Positions 16,251-24,878 of a DNA stretch of 64,000 nt are shown piece by piece. Positions within the stretch are counted from its first letter, which is position 1; the number at the start of each line of letters is the position of its first letter. The stretch is from an uncultured Oscillospiraceae bacterium. GTDB taxonomy: Bacteria > Bacillota > Clostridia > Oscillospirales > Oscillospiraceae. The DNA is taken from assembly GCA_947630375.1 (NCBI GenBank), contig CANRHH010000006.1, forward strand, positions 1 to 64,000, in the 5' to 3' direction. The notes beneath the pieces were generated by a model. The model saw nothing but the letters and a program-made list of their open reading frames with translations, was not told where the DNA came from and did not search any database. The translations under genes and the position numbers were made by a program.

Positions 16251-17230
16251 AGCTTCTGTCCCATACACTCCTCTAACAGCGGCCGCTTGCCCACCCGGTC
16301 GAACTGGATGATGTTGCCCCCGGGCCAGCTCACGTTGCCCTCGATCAGCTCCGGCCCCTCCGGCCGGACAGCCACGTCCCAGCCCACATAGCCTAAGCTG
16401 GGCACCCGGTCCATGGCCTGGCGGACCAGCCCGGTCACCTGGGGCCAGAAGGGCACCTGAAAGCCCGGCATAAAGATCAGGGAGCCGGGGTGGTGCACAT
16501 ACTCGTTCAGATCCCGGTTGTTCCGCCCCGGGCCGGAGACCCGGCCGGTCTCCAGGTCCAGGGGATAGGCCAGCCCCCCGGCGTGAAAATTGTCCGACAC
16601 CGCGCACCCCGTGCCGCACTTGAGGCAGGCCCCGATGAGCCGGACCCGGCCCGCCCGGTCCCGGGCGGCGTTGATACGCACCGAGTTGAGGCTGGAGGCG
16701 TTCACCGCGGCCAGGGCCGGGTGCTGGGGGATACAGGCCTCCAGCAGAAGCTGCTCCTCCCGGCAGCGGCGGTACAGGGCCTCCCAGGCCCGGCCGGCGT
16801 GCTCCAGCTTCTCGATGCCCCGGCCCTGCAGGCCCTGGGCGGGCTTGAGGATCAGCACCGGGTTTCGGGCCAGAAAAGCGCGAAAGACCTCCGGCTCGCA
16901 GTCCGGCGCGTAGAGAAAGTCCCGGAGCACCAGGCCGGCAAAGGCCCGGTCAAAGAGCTCCTTCCGGGCGAGCAGCCGCCGCTCCTCCGGCAGCGCGGCC
17001 CGGTTCAGGACCCGGTCGGCGGCTTTGGAGCGGCCGGAGGTGAGATAGCGCTGCCGCTCCCGCTCCGGCAGAGCGAAAAAGCGCAGCACAAAATAATTTT
17101 CCGCCGAGGCCCCGTGCCGGAAACCGCAGGCGGCAGCGTCCAGAAAATACAGCAGAGGGCTGCCGCCGCGGATGGCGGCCAGGGTCCGGCTCATGGCGGC
17201 GATTTTTTTCGCTGCGGTCCACTGGGACAT
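16247..17230 (-). CDS. Sugar-transfer-associated ATP-grasp protein (copy 2)
   Basis: A 327-aa ATPgrasp_ST relative. It shows NPVLILKPAQGLQGRGIEKL (nucleotide-binding lysine and loop), LLLEACIPQHPALAAVNASSLNSVRI, SDNFHAGGLAYPLDLETGRV and the final VGWDVAVRPEGPELIEGNVSWPG with the metal-binding Glu-Gly-Asn. The last motif has EGN where its neighbours have EAN. ATG at 17230 follows AAAGGCGGTG; an ATG at 17257 would overlap the gene before it. Divergent from copy 1, so probably a different substrate rather than a recent duplicate. Confidence 0.85.
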   Translation of the reverse strand: MSQWTAAKKIAAMSRTLAAIRGGSPLLYFLDAAACGFRHGASAENYFVLRFFALPERERQRYLTSGRSKAADRVLNRAALPEERRLLARKELFDRAFAGLVLRDFLYAPDCEPEVFRAFLARNPVLILKPAQGLQGRGIEKLEHAGRAWEALYRRCREEQLLLEACIPQHPALAAVNASSLNSVRINAARDRAGRVRLIGACLKCGTGCAVSDNFHAGGLAYPLDLETGRVSGPGRNNRDLNEYVHHPGSLIFMPGFQVPFWPQVTGLVRQAMDRVPSLGYVGWDVAVRPEGPELIEGNVSWPGGNIIQFDRVGKRPLLEECMGQKL

Positions 17231-17244
17231 GGGCTCACCGCCTT

Positions 17245-18123
17245 TCAGAGAGAACACAGCTCGCCGAACATCCGGTCTGTCTCCGGCAGGCGGCGCTTGT
17301 CCATGGCGTAGTTGGGGGTAAAGGTCATCTCCCCGAAGCGGACCTGCCCCTTTATCAGGTACAGATCCACCCGCACAAAGGGAAAGCCCGCGCTGAGGAT
17401 CTCGGCGGCCTGAAAGGCCTCCTCCAGCCCGGCCGGCTTTTCCGGGGCGAAGTCCGCCGGGGCGGCCTGGGAGTCCGGGTTGATGCGCAGAAGGCGAAAG
17501 GCCCGGTCAAAGAAATAGAACTTGGGCCAGCCCTCTTCCCGGCCCTGGCAGAGCATGACGCAGTGGGCCCGGCCGTTAAAACAGTAAAATTTATAGTCCT
17601 CGGGGGGTATGCCGGCCTCGCCGATGTACTCCTCCACTAAGATCTTCTTCTCCATGTGCCGGTACTGGAGCTCGGAATAGTAGGCCCAGAAGGGCGCCCG
17701 GCCCCAGCGGGCAAACTGCCGCCGGACCTGCTTTTCGTCCAGAGCGGCCTTGTCCGCGCACAGCAGATTGAAGCCCGCGCCGAAGTTCCACTTCATGGCA
17801 AAGCGCTCCGGCAGGGCGGCCCAGTCGATTTCCGCGGCGCTGTCATACACGGCGTAGAGCCTGTTGAGGGTGTACCCCAAACCCCGGTCCCGGACAAAGT
17901 CCCGGACCCGGAGCTTGTCCGCGCACTGGCGGACCAGGGGGTCGGCGCCGTAGCGCTCCAGCTTCAGCTTCAGCAGCTTCTCGTTGAGCCCGGCCGGGTG
18001 CTCCAGGTCCGGAAAGCGGCCGAACTTCGCCCGGTACAGCAGCCGGGTGTTCAGCCGGGGGGACAGATAAGACAGCCCGGTGAAAAAGGCCCGGGAGAGC
18101 TGCCTGGTTTTCTTTTTCTCCAT
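17245..18123 (-). CDS. TupA-like ATP-grasp protein
   Basis: A 292-aa protein of the TupA-like ATP-grasp family, named after a gene for teichuronopeptide synthesis in alkaliphilic Bacillus. Diagnostic parts are LLYRAKFGRFPDLEHPAGLNEKL-like N-terminus, LPERFAMKWNFGAGFNLL (binding lysine in place), ILVEEYIGEAGIPPEDYKFYCFNGRAHCV, and the C-terminal FVRVDLYLIKGQVRFGEMTFTP with the metal-binding acidic residues. Its presence suggests an amino-acid or peptide link on the polysaccharide. It lies ten bases after the glycosyltransferase gene. Confidence 0.88.
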   Translation of the reverse strand: MEKKKTRQLSRAFFTGLSYLSPRLNTRLLYRAKFGRFPDLEHPAGLNEKLLKLKLERYGADPLVRQCADKLRVRDFVRDRGLGYTLNRLYAVYDSAAEIDWAALPERFAMKWNFGAGFNLLCADKAALDEKQVRRQFARWGRAPFWAYYSELQYRHMEKKILVEEYIGEAGIPPEDYKFYCFNGRAHCVMLCQGREEGWPKFYFFDRAFRLLRINPDSQAAPADFAPEKPAGLEEAFQAAEILSAGFPFVRVDLYLIKGQVRFGEMTFTPNYAMDKRRLPETDRMFGELCSL

Positions 18124-18133
18124 GGCGCGCCTC

Positions 18134-19057
18134 TCACAGCCCGGAGCCGGTCAGGCTCCGCGCCCCGGCGGGGACCGGGGGCTCCTCCGCCGCCTGCCGG
18201 GAGAGGATCAGCTCCTCCGCCGCCAGCAGAGACTGCTCCAGGCAGTCCATGACGAACTTGGAGTGCCTGACGATGGAGCGAAACTCCGTCTTGGTGGCCA
18301 TGTGCTGGTAGTGGAGGATCTGCAGGGAGGGCTCATAGAGCACCCGGCACCCCTCCTGGCGGCAGAGCCAGTCCAGGATCTCCATCTCGTAGTACATAAA
18401 GGTCTTGGGGTAGAAGGGCTCCGGGTGCCGGGCCAGATAGGGCCGGGAAAAGACCACGCAGGCCCCGTGGAGCACCGGCCCCTCCATGGGCCGGGTGGAG
18501 TCGATATGCTGCTTGGCCCGGCGGCGGCGGATCAGCTGCCGCCAGATGGCCGGGCTGTTTTTCTCCCCGCTGCTGAGCAGCAGCAGGATGGGGTTCTGGC
18601 TGCGCCGGACATAGGCCAGCTTTTTCCGCACCGAGTCCAGGGTGCAGCCGTGCAGGCTCTTGGGGTTCTGGTGGATGCCGGAAAAAACAGAGATAATATC
18701 CGGCCCCAGCAGATCAAAGGGGCGGCGGGCGTAGATCTCCTCCAGCCGGGGGATGAAATCCTTCTGCCGGAACTCCACATCGTTGTTCACGGCCACCACA
18801 AAGTCCGGCTCCAGCTCCTCCCAGGCGGCGCGGATGCCCAGGTTGTTGCCCCGGGCAAAGCCCGTGTTCTCCGGGCTGAGGATCACGCGCACCAGAGGAT
18901 CGTCCCGGTATTTGCGCGCCAGTTCCTTGCCGGTGCCGTCGGGCGAGGCGGCGTCTACCAGGATCATGCGTTTTTCTCCGTCCAGGGCCCGGATGCTCTC
19001 CACGCACTGGATGGTGGCCTGGATGGCCCGGTAGTGGAGAATGACAAAGGCGGTCAT
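18134..19057 (-). CDS. Family 2 glycosyltransferase
   Basis: A 307-aa GT-A-fold enzyme transferring a sugar from a nucleotide donor. Residues 1-120 carry the nucleotide-binding part: FVILHYRAIQATIQCVESI, ILVDAASPDGTGKELA, LSPENTGFARGNNLGI and the DxD-like VVAVNNDVEF. The later GPVLHGACVVFSR and YYEMEILDWLCRQEGCRVLYEP fit rhamnosyltransferase-like GT2 proteins, consistent with rfbC and rfbD in the operon. AAGGAGGCG precedes the ATG at 19057 at good spacing. Donor and acceptor are inferred only. Confidence 0.88.
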   Translation of the reverse strand: MTAFVILHYRAIQATIQCVESIRALDGEKRMILVDAASPDGTGKELARKYRDDPLVRVILSPENTGFARGNNLGIRAAWEELEPDFVVAVNNDVEFRQKDFIPRLEEIYARRPFDLLGPDIISVFSGIHQNPKSLHGCTLDSVRKKLAYVRRSQNPILLLLSSGEKNSPAIWRQLIRRRRAKQHIDSTRPMEGPVLHGACVVFSRPYLARHPEPFYPKTFMYYEMEILDWLCRQEGCRVLYEPSLQILHYQHMATKTEFRSIVRHSKFVMDCLEQSLLAAEELILSRQAAEEPPVPAGARSLTGSGL

Positions 19058-19110
19058 AAGCGCGCCTCCTTGTTTTCTTGAACTTTTTACAAAAGCGGTT
19101 TCGTGGCCGG

Positions 19111-19965
19111 TCATTTAGCCCGCAGCCGGCAGGAGAGGGCATAGGCCAGGTCGTACCACTTCCGGCTGAGCCGGAAGCTCTTCATAAAATGCGCCGCCGC
19201 CTGGCGGGGCTGGGTCTGCCGGATGCGCAGGCCCATGCGCCGGTTCATCACCGCGTCGGCGGCGGGGCAGGCGGCGTAGAGAGCCGCGTGCTTTTCGTAC
19301 AGGTGCACCAGCGCCGGGTAGGACTTCACGGCGGCGGAGATGCTGTCCCCGCCTACGGCGGAGTCCGCCAGGGCCTGGGGCAGGTAGGCCAGGCGGAAAT
19401 TCGCGGCGGCCCGGATGCCAAAGTCCCAGTCCTGGTAGCGGCGGAAGCTCTCGTCAAAGCGCAGCGCCTCCCAGACCAAACGCTTCATGAGCATGGTCTG
19501 AGTGGAGGCCCGGTTTTCGGCCAGGAAATCCGCCAGGGCGCTGTCCGGGTGGAAGCCGTGGACCGGGTAATAGAAGGGCTCTCCCTGCTCCGGGATCCGG
19601 CGCATCCCACAAAAGACCAGGTCCGCCCCGGTCTCCTTCAGAAAGTCCAGCTGCTTTTCCAGCTTCTCGGGGCGCCAGGTGTCGTCGCTGTCCTGGAAGG
19701 CCAGGTAGGCCCCCCGGGCCCGCTCCGCCCCGTAGTTCCGGGCATAGCAGGCGCCCCGGTTGGGCGTATAGCGCAGGTAGCGCAGGCGGGGGTCCCGAAG
19801 TTCTTCAAAGAGGGCGGGGGTGCCGTCCTCGGAGCCGTCGTCCACCACCAAGACCTCTATGTTCCGATAGGTCTGGCCCAGTACGCTCTCCAGACAAGCC
19901 GGGAGCCGGTCCGCCCGGTTGTAGCTGGGGATGACGACGGAGATCAGCTCCTGCCGCTCCGTCAT
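19111..19965 (-). CDS. Family 2 glycosyltransferase
   Basis: A 284-aa GT-A protein with ISVVIPSYNRADRLPACLES at the start, LVVDDGSEDGT, NRGACYARNYG and the catalytic QDSDDTWRPEKLE (DxDD, about residue 95). These are classic GT2 features. The C-terminal half is alpha-helical and basic. Its ATG overlaps the stop of the pyruvyltransferase-family gene (ATGA). The product goes to the same surface polysaccharide as its neighbours; the sugar is unknown. Confidence 0.9.
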   Translation of the reverse strand: MTERQELISVVIPSYNRADRLPACLESVLGQTYRNIEVLVVDDGSEDGTPALFEELRDPRLRYLRYTPNRGACYARNYGAERARGAYLAFQDSDDTWRPEKLEKQLDFLKETGADLVFCGMRRIPEQGEPFYYPVHGFHPDSALADFLAENRASTQTMLMKRLVWEALRFDESFRRYQDWDFGIRAAANFRLAYLPQALADSAVGGDSISAAVKSYPALVHLYEKHAALYAACPAADAVMNRRMGLRIRQTQPRQAAAHFMKSFRLSRKWYDLAYALSCRLRAK

Positions 19966-20807
19966 GGCCGTTCCAGCAGCGCCCGGGGGAAGCTCTCCCG
20001 CAGCAGGCGCTTTTTCTCCTCCACCGTGTCCGGGTCGATCGCGTACCGCGTCCGGATCTCCTCCACCGTGGGGGCGGGGGAAAGGCGCAGGTCCCAGGGC
20101 CGGTGGGCCGCGCCGTAGGCGGAATAATAATCGTCAAATTTAAAGCCGTCCCCCAACAGCCGGTCGCCAAAGACCAGGTGCAGATTGGGGATATGGAAGC
20201 TGTCGGCCACGATGAGGCCGTGCAGGCTGCTGGAGAGGATGGTCCGGCACCGGGCGATCTGCTCCACCACCGAGAGCGGGTCCTCCCGCACGTCGATGAA
20301 AACGGCGTTTTCGTAGCGCCGGAGCAGCGCCTCTGCCGCCGGGTCCTTCAGGTCGCACAGGTGGGGCACGATGCCCACCTCCCAGCGCTTTTCCGGCGCG
20401 GCCTCCAGCAGGGCGGAGGCCAGGATGCCCCCGTCTCCGGTGGGGATGTCCAGCCGGCGGCCGGTCATTTTCTCTGCCGCCCGGCGGGTCAGCTCTCCCC
20501 GCAGGGCGCAAAATTCCATCCCCCGCTTGAAAAAGCGGCCCTGACAGTCGGCATAGTGGATGAAACCGGTGCCCCACACATAGACCCGGGGATGGGTAAA
20601 GCCGTTGACCAGCTGCCGGGCGCGCATCAGCGGGCCGCCGTGGTAACAGAACTGGCCCAGGCCGCTGCCGATGGCGCTCAGCTCCCCGGTGAGGAAGGGG
20701 TGCCGCTCCGACTCCAGGCCGAAGCAGCGCCGGAGGATCAGGGGGTTGAGCAGGTCGCCCATGTTGTTGAGCTTGGCGTAATAGAGCTTGACAGGCGTTT
20801 TTTCCAT
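19962..20807 (-). CDS. Polysaccharide pyruvyl transferase family protein
   Basis: A 281-aa GT-B-like protein of the family that attaches ketal pyruvate to sugars (CsaB/ExoV type). Supporting parts are KLYYAKLNNMGDLLNPLILR near the start, YVWGTGFIH, ALRGELTRRAA, VGIVPHLCDLKDP and the diagnostic ILSSSLHGLIVADSFHIPN (about residues 190-208). Pyruvylation gives the polymer a negative charge and can anchor SLH-domain proteins. It sits nine bases after the symporter gene and overlaps the next glycosyltransferase. Confidence 0.88.
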   Translation of the reverse strand: MEKTPVKLYYAKLNNMGDLLNPLILRRCFGLESERHPFLTGELSAIGSGLGQFCYHGGPLMRARQLVNGFTHPRVYVWGTGFIHYADCQGRFFKRGMEFCALRGELTRRAAEKMTGRRLDIPTGDGGILASALLEAAPEKRWEVGIVPHLCDLKDPAAEALLRRYENAVFIDVREDPLSVVEQIARCRTILSSSLHGLIVADSFHIPNLHLVFGDRLLGDGFKFDDYYSAYGAAHRPWDLRLSPAPTVEEIRTRYAIDPDTVEEKKRLLRESFPRALLERP

Positions 20808-20816
20808 AGCGATCGT

Positions 20817-22418
20817 TTACAGGCTCCCCACCGCCTGCCTGTAGGGCAGGGCGTAGAAGAACACGAAGAACAGCCCCACGGCGATGCCGAAGAGCAGATA
20901 TATGAGCCACATCCGCCGGTCCCGGCGGCATGCGGCCTCGTCCAGGGCCGAGGCGGGGGGCACGAACAGGGCGCGCCGCTTCTCCTCTCCCTCGGGGGTG
21001 ACCTTCCAGAGCAGGGAGCCGGTCACGGCCCCGGCCAGGCTGGAGACGATGCCCACAAAGAAGGAGTCCGCCCACACGGGAGGCGTGATGCCGGCCGCCG
21101 CGTAGGCGATCTTGGACCCGGCGCAGCCCACAAAGCCCAGGATCATGCTCAGCAGGGCCCCGGCCCGGCTGAGTTTTTTGCTCCAGATGCTGCCGAAGGC
21201 CACCACGCTCCAGGAGCTGGCGATCACGGTGCCGCCGAAATACATGATGACGAAGATCTGGGGCGGGTTAAAATAGGCCAGGACCAGGATCACCAGCCCC
21301 GCCAGCAGCATGGCCAGCCGGGAGCGGCCCAGCTTCTTCCGGTCGTCCCCGCCGGAGACGGGGAACACGTCGTTCACGGCGGAAAAGCCGATGAGGGACA
21401 GAAAGGTGGAGGCGGAGGAGATGCCCGCCGCGGCGATGCCCGAGAGCATCACGATGCCCACAAAGGTGGGCAGCACGTGGGTGGCCGCCCAGAGCACGGC
21501 CTTGCTGCCCTCTAAACCGGGGTCAAGCACCCGGATGAAGGCGGCGGTGAAGTACAGCGCGGTGGTGACCCCCATCACGCCGATGGAGGACCAGACCGAG
21601 GAGCGCAGCACCACGTGCTCGTCCCGGGCCATCAGGTAGCGGCTGGTCTGCCAGGGGCTCACGGACACCACCAGGGCCCAGACTACCCCGTAGGTCAGCG
21701 CCCAGAGCAGGTTGCTCAGCCCGTCCGGGTACAGATAGCCGGACCAGCCCGCCCAGGACAGCATCCCCGGCAGCTCCTGCTGGGTGGCCAGGGCGGCGAT
21801 GCCGCTGAACCAGCCGCCGGCAGCCCGGACGATATAGGGGACCGCCGCCAAGGAGGCGGCTAAGAAGATCAGAAACATCACCGTGTCCGTCAGCAGGACG
21901 CCGGGGGACCCGGAGTAGATGGTGAAGGCGGTAAAAGTGAGCCAGACCAGGACGGTGCACAGGGAGTAATCCAGGCCGGTGACGCTGCTGATAAGGGTGG
22001 AGACCCCCTGGATGGCCGACAGCAGATAGGCGCTGACGGAGACGATCAAAATCAGGGAGGCCGCCCGGCGCAGCCCCAGAGAGCCGAAGCGCTCGCCGAA
22101 ATATTCCGGCAGGGTGGAGGCCCGGCTCCGGCGGATGTAGCGGCCGAAGAAACCGGCTCCGTAGATATAGCCGGTGGCCTGGAGGATGCCCACGATGACG
22201 ATGCCCATGAAGAAGCCGGAATAGACTTCCCCGGTGTCCCCCAAGAAGGCCCCGGTGGACAGAAAGGAGGCGATCAGGGAACCCACCACCAACAGGGTGG
22301 GGGCCCGGCGGCCGGCCACATAGTAATCGTCCGTGTCCTTGACCCGGCGGCCGGCCCAGATGCCGATGAGGAAGAAGGCCACCAGGGACAGCAGCAGGCC
22401 CAGCAGGTAGATGTTCAT
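20817..22418 (-). CDS. Sodium:solute symporter (SSS family)
   Basis: A 533-aa membrane protein with about 13 helices. N-terminal signature: GIWAGRRVKDTDDYYVAGRRAP and SFLSTGAFLGDTGEVYSGFF, the sodium-binding region of the SSS fold. Later come the SxxxF-like ISSASTFLSLIGFSAVNDV and NPPQIFVIMYFGGTVIASS. The family includes transporters for pantothenate, proline, sugars and short carboxylates; the substrate is not clear. Its ATG overlaps the stop of a 32-aa membrane protein gene. Location inside a polysaccharide operon is unusual and suggests it supplies a building block. Confidence 0.9.
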   Translation of the reverse strand: MNIYLLGLLLSLVAFFLIGIWAGRRVKDTDDYYVAGRRAPTLLVVGSLIASFLSTGAFLGDTGEVYSGFFMGIVIVGILQATGYIYGAGFFGRYIRRSRASTLPEYFGERFGSLGLRRAASLILIVSVSAYLLSAIQGVSTLISSVTGLDYSLCTVLVWLTFTAFTIYSGSPGVLLTDTVMFLIFLAASLAAVPYIVRAAGGWFSGIAALATQQELPGMLSWAGWSGYLYPDGLSNLLWALTYGVVWALVVSVSPWQTSRYLMARDEHVVLRSSVWSSIGVMGVTTALYFTAAFIRVLDPGLEGSKAVLWAATHVLPTFVGIVMLSGIAAAGISSASTFLSLIGFSAVNDVFPVSGGDDRKKLGRSRLAMLLAGLVILVLAYFNPPQIFVIMYFGGTVIASSWSVVAFGSIWSKKLSRAGALLSMILGFVGCAGSKIAYAAAGITPPVWADSFFVGIVSSLAGAVTGSLLWKVTPEGEEKRRALFVPPASALDEAACRRDRRMWLIYLLFGIAVGLFFVFFYALPYRQAVGSL

Positions 22419-22513
22419 TTTTTGCGCTCCTTCCCGCCGGAGCAGACCGCCCGGTAGACCAGGGCGGTGACGGCGATCCAGAGGCCGAAGAAGACAGAGA
22501 GCGCAAGTTCCAT
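22415..22513 (-). CDS. 32-aa membrane protein coupled to the SSS symporter
   Basis: A small gene: ATG at 22513 with AAGGAGG seven bases upstream, one hydrophobic helix (LALSVFFGLWIAVTALVY) and a basic tail ending KERKK. The stop codon overlaps the ATG of the SSS symporter gene (ATGA), so translation is coupled. The position and shape match the small accessory subunits known beside some sodium symporters. I infer that it is a subunit or stabiliser of that transporter. Confidence 0.72.
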   Translation of the reverse strand: MELALSVFFGLWIAVTALVYRAVCSGGKERKK

Positions 22514-22573
22514 CTTTATGCCTCCTTCCGGCAAAATCAGTCGAAGATCTTTTGGCAGCAGCCTCCCGGTATC

Positions 22574-23635
22574 TTACCGCAGCTTCAGCAGCACTTTTTT
22601 ATAGTGGGCCTGGGAGAAGGGCATCCCCGTCATGCCCTCGGTAAAGAGGGGTTGATAGCCGTAGCCGTCCGTCACCCAGCCGAAGCCCCGGTATTGGGCG
22701 GTGTTGAAGCCGGGGATGGTGTTGGCCTCGATGAGCAGAGGGCCCCGCTCGGTGAGGGCCACGTCCCAGCCCACGTTGGAGATCTTCTCCGCCAGGGGCA
22801 CCGCCCGGCTCAGCATGGCCAGGGTCTCCTCCCAGAAGGGGATCCGGGCCCCTTTGAACACCGCGCCGGTGACCGGGTGGGCGGCGTAGTCCACCACGTT
22901 GTTCTGGTCCACCGCGTCCGTCAAAACGACGCCGCTGCGGATGTCCACCATGGCGGTAAGCGCGTCCTGGGAGCCGTTGGAGATGTCCTGCAGGTCCGCC
23001 ACGGTGAGCACCGGGGCGAAGAGATAGGCCCCGGCGGGGGAGCACACGGAATAAAAGCGGAGGATGTTCACCGCCTGGGGGTTGAAGGCGGCCATGGCCG
23101 GGTGCTGCCGGATATAGGGCTCGGCCACGCCGGCGCCCAGCTGGCGCTTGTAGTCCAGGGCGGCCTCCATGCCGCCGGGCAGACCCAGGTCAAAGACCCG
23201 CACGCCCTTCCCCTGGCCCTTGCAGCCGGGCTTGAGCACCACCCGGCCGTCCTCCCCGGCCAGCCGGGCCAGCTCCCCGGGCCCCGCCTCCTCCAGGCGC
23301 AGGCATTCCCGGCCGGTAAACTCCCGGAAGACCCGGGAGAAGATGAATTTGTTCATCAGCATGCTGATATAGCGCCGGTCGGTAAAGGTCTTGCGAAACT
23401 CCGCCCGGGTCCACAGGGTGGAGACGCTGCGCTTCTGGCTTTCGCTCAGGGCGTAGCAGCCGGTCCACTCGTACTCATCCAGGGAGATGTGGCTGTATTT
23501 TTTGACAGAGAGAATGTCCCGCTCCAGCCAGCGCGCGTCCAGGCCGGTCCGGCCGGCCAGCTCCCGGGCAAAATCCCGGATGTAGAGCCGGGCGGCGACA
23601 GGGTTGGGAAGGGATTTGGGCTGTTTGTCTCTCAT
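22574..23635 (-). CDS. Sugar-transfer-associated ATP-grasp protein (copy 3)
   Basis: A 353-aa ATPgrasp_ST protein. It shows RVVLKPGCKGQGKGVRVFDL for nucleotide binding, VAEPYIRQHPAMAAFNPQAVNILRF, a beta-rich middle, and the end motif VGWDVALTERGPLLIEANTIPGF with metal-binding EAN. The N-terminus is helical (LDARWLERDILSVKKYSHIS). It begins 45 bases after copy 4 and precedes the small membrane protein by 60 bases. Function: predicted ligase in surface-polymer decoration; substrate unknown. Confidence 0.85.
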   Translation of the reverse strand: MRDKQPKSLPNPVAARLYIRDFARELAGRTGLDARWLERDILSVKKYSHISLDEYEWTGCYALSESQKRSVSTLWTRAEFRKTFTDRRYISMLMNKFIFSRVFREFTGRECLRLEEAGPGELARLAGEDGRVVLKPGCKGQGKGVRVFDLGLPGGMEAALDYKRQLGAGVAEPYIRQHPAMAAFNPQAVNILRFYSVCSPAGAYLFAPVLTVADLQDISNGSQDALTAMVDIRSGVVLTDAVDQNNVVDYAAHPVTGAVFKGARIPFWEETLAMLSRAVPLAEKISNVGWDVALTERGPLLIEANTIPGFNTAQYRGFGWVTDGYGYQPLFTEGMTGMPFSQAHYKKVLLKLR

Positions 23636-23680
23636 GGGGCATCCTCCCGGTTTTTATACGGATTTTCTTTAAAAATAGGA

Positions 23681-24763
23681 TCACATTTTGGATATGAGCT
23701 CTTCCAGCTCCCACCGGCGGCCGGTCCGGGTGGCGATCTGCATCCCGCCCATCTGGGCGGTGCAGTTGGCCTCCACCATGCACCAGCCTCTCTCCCGGCT
23801 CCAGGCCAGGTCCCAGCCGCAGTAGTGGTTCCCGGGGACGGCCAAGGCCGCCTCCTTCACCATGGCCACCGCCTCCTCCCAGTGGGGGATGGCAAAGCCC
23901 CGGAAGGCCACGCCGCTGTCCGGATGGACGGCATAGCGGCCGCCTTTTTTGTCCGCCCCGTCGGAGCAGACCAGGCCGGTGTCCGGGTCGATCAGGGCGG
24001 TGATGCCGCCGGCGCTGAAATTATCGACCACGCTGCTGCCCAGACCCACCCGGAGCGTGGGGTGGAACAGCCGGACCTCCGGCTCCCCGTTCTCCCCCCG
24101 GATGACGGCGGTGGGCACGCGCAGGGTGTTCACCGAGCCGCTGTGGATCGCCGCCATCTCGCTTCCCTGGTCGATGAGCTCCTCCAGCACGGCCCCCTTC
24201 TCCCGGTAGGCCTCTACGGCCTGGGCGGCGGAGGCGTAGTTCCGGGCGCTGTCCAGATGGACGCCCCGGCCGAAGGCGGCGTAAATGGGCTTGACGATAT
24301 AGTCCGGGTGCTTTTCGGCAAAGGCCCGGTAGCTCTCCTCCAGGCTGCCTCCGGCGGGAGCCTTGGCCCGTATGCATATCATATCACGTTTAAACAAATT
24401 CTGAAAGTATTTATAAGTAAGAAATTTATTTTCCAGCAAATTTGTGTTCTTAGGGTCGTTCATGCGGGGATAAAAGCTCATGCGGATGCCCTCGGTGATG
24501 AAGGAGGAGCGGTAGGCCGCGTCCCGCCCCTCATAGCCGAAGAGGAAATATTCGTTGTAATAGGAGCCGTATTTAAAGAGAGAGCGGATCATGTCCCGGC
24601 GCAGGGACCGGACATAATGCCGGTCGGCCAGTAGCTCCGGACTCTTGAAGGCGCGTATGATATCGTCGATCTGACGGCGCTTGCGGTGGTAGTAGTAGGC
24701 TTTGCGGTACCAGGTCTTAAAGCGGATCTTTTTATAGATCTTTCTTCTAAGCTCGTGGAGCAT
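23681..24763 (-). CDS. Sugar-transfer-associated ATP-grasp protein (copy 4)
   Basis: A 360-aa ATPgrasp_ST protein with a very basic start (MLHELRRKIYKKIRFKTWYRK), DYIVKPIYAAFGRGVHLDSA, LEELIDQGSEMAAIHSGSVNTLRV, SVVDNFSAGGITALIDPDTG and the C-terminal CGWDLAWSRERGWCMVEANCTA. It is the first gene of the long leftward operon; GGGAGGG stands upstream of the ATG. A short AT-rich stretch around 24395-24440 (LLENKFLTYKYFQNLFKRD) uses AT-ending codons unlike the rest of the gene. Confidence 0.85.
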   Translation of the reverse strand: MLHELRRKIYKKIRFKTWYRKAYYYHRKRRQIDDIIRAFKSPELLADRHYVRSLRRDMIRSLFKYGSYYNEYFLFGYEGRDAAYRSSFITEGIRMSFYPRMNDPKNTNLLENKFLTYKYFQNLFKRDMICIRAKAPAGGSLEESYRAFAEKHPDYIVKPIYAAFGRGVHLDSARNYASAAQAVEAYREKGAVLEELIDQGSEMAAIHSGSVNTLRVPTAVIRGENGEPEVRLFHPTLRVGLGSSVVDNFSAGGITALIDPDTGLVCSDGADKKGGRYAVHPDSGVAFRGFAIPHWEEAVAMVKEAALAVPGNHYCGWDLAWSRERGWCMVEANCTAQMGGMQIATRTGRRWELEELISKM

Positions 24764-24878
24764 GGCGATCCCTCCCCGGCCTTGCGGCGGTTTTCACGGC
24801 CTTTCGACCGCGGATAAACAGTAGAAAGGCCGCCATGCCACGAGAGGGCATGGCGGCTTTTGACAGATAACAGCGGTT
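24764..24878. terminator. Hairpin terminator region between baiE and the polysaccharide operon
   Basis: GAAAGGCCGCCATGCC (24825-24839) pairs with GGCATGGCGGCTTTT (24847-24861). On the minus strand it follows the baiE stop by about 16 bases and is trailed by TTTCTAC, so it probably ends the baiCD-baiE transcript. The promoter of the polysaccharide operon must lie between here and 24763 but no clear boxes are seen. Confidence 0.65.

Noticed and set aside
16251-16619. Upstream extension of the first ATP-grasp frame
   Set aside because: It runs through the preceding gene in another frame and lacks a ribosome site; the ATGA overlap gives the natural start.
22604-24634. 676-codon plus-strand frame opposite two ATP-grasp genes
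   Set aside because: Repetitive Gly/Val/His/Gln composition typical of antisense frames; both genes on the minus strand have conserved motifs.
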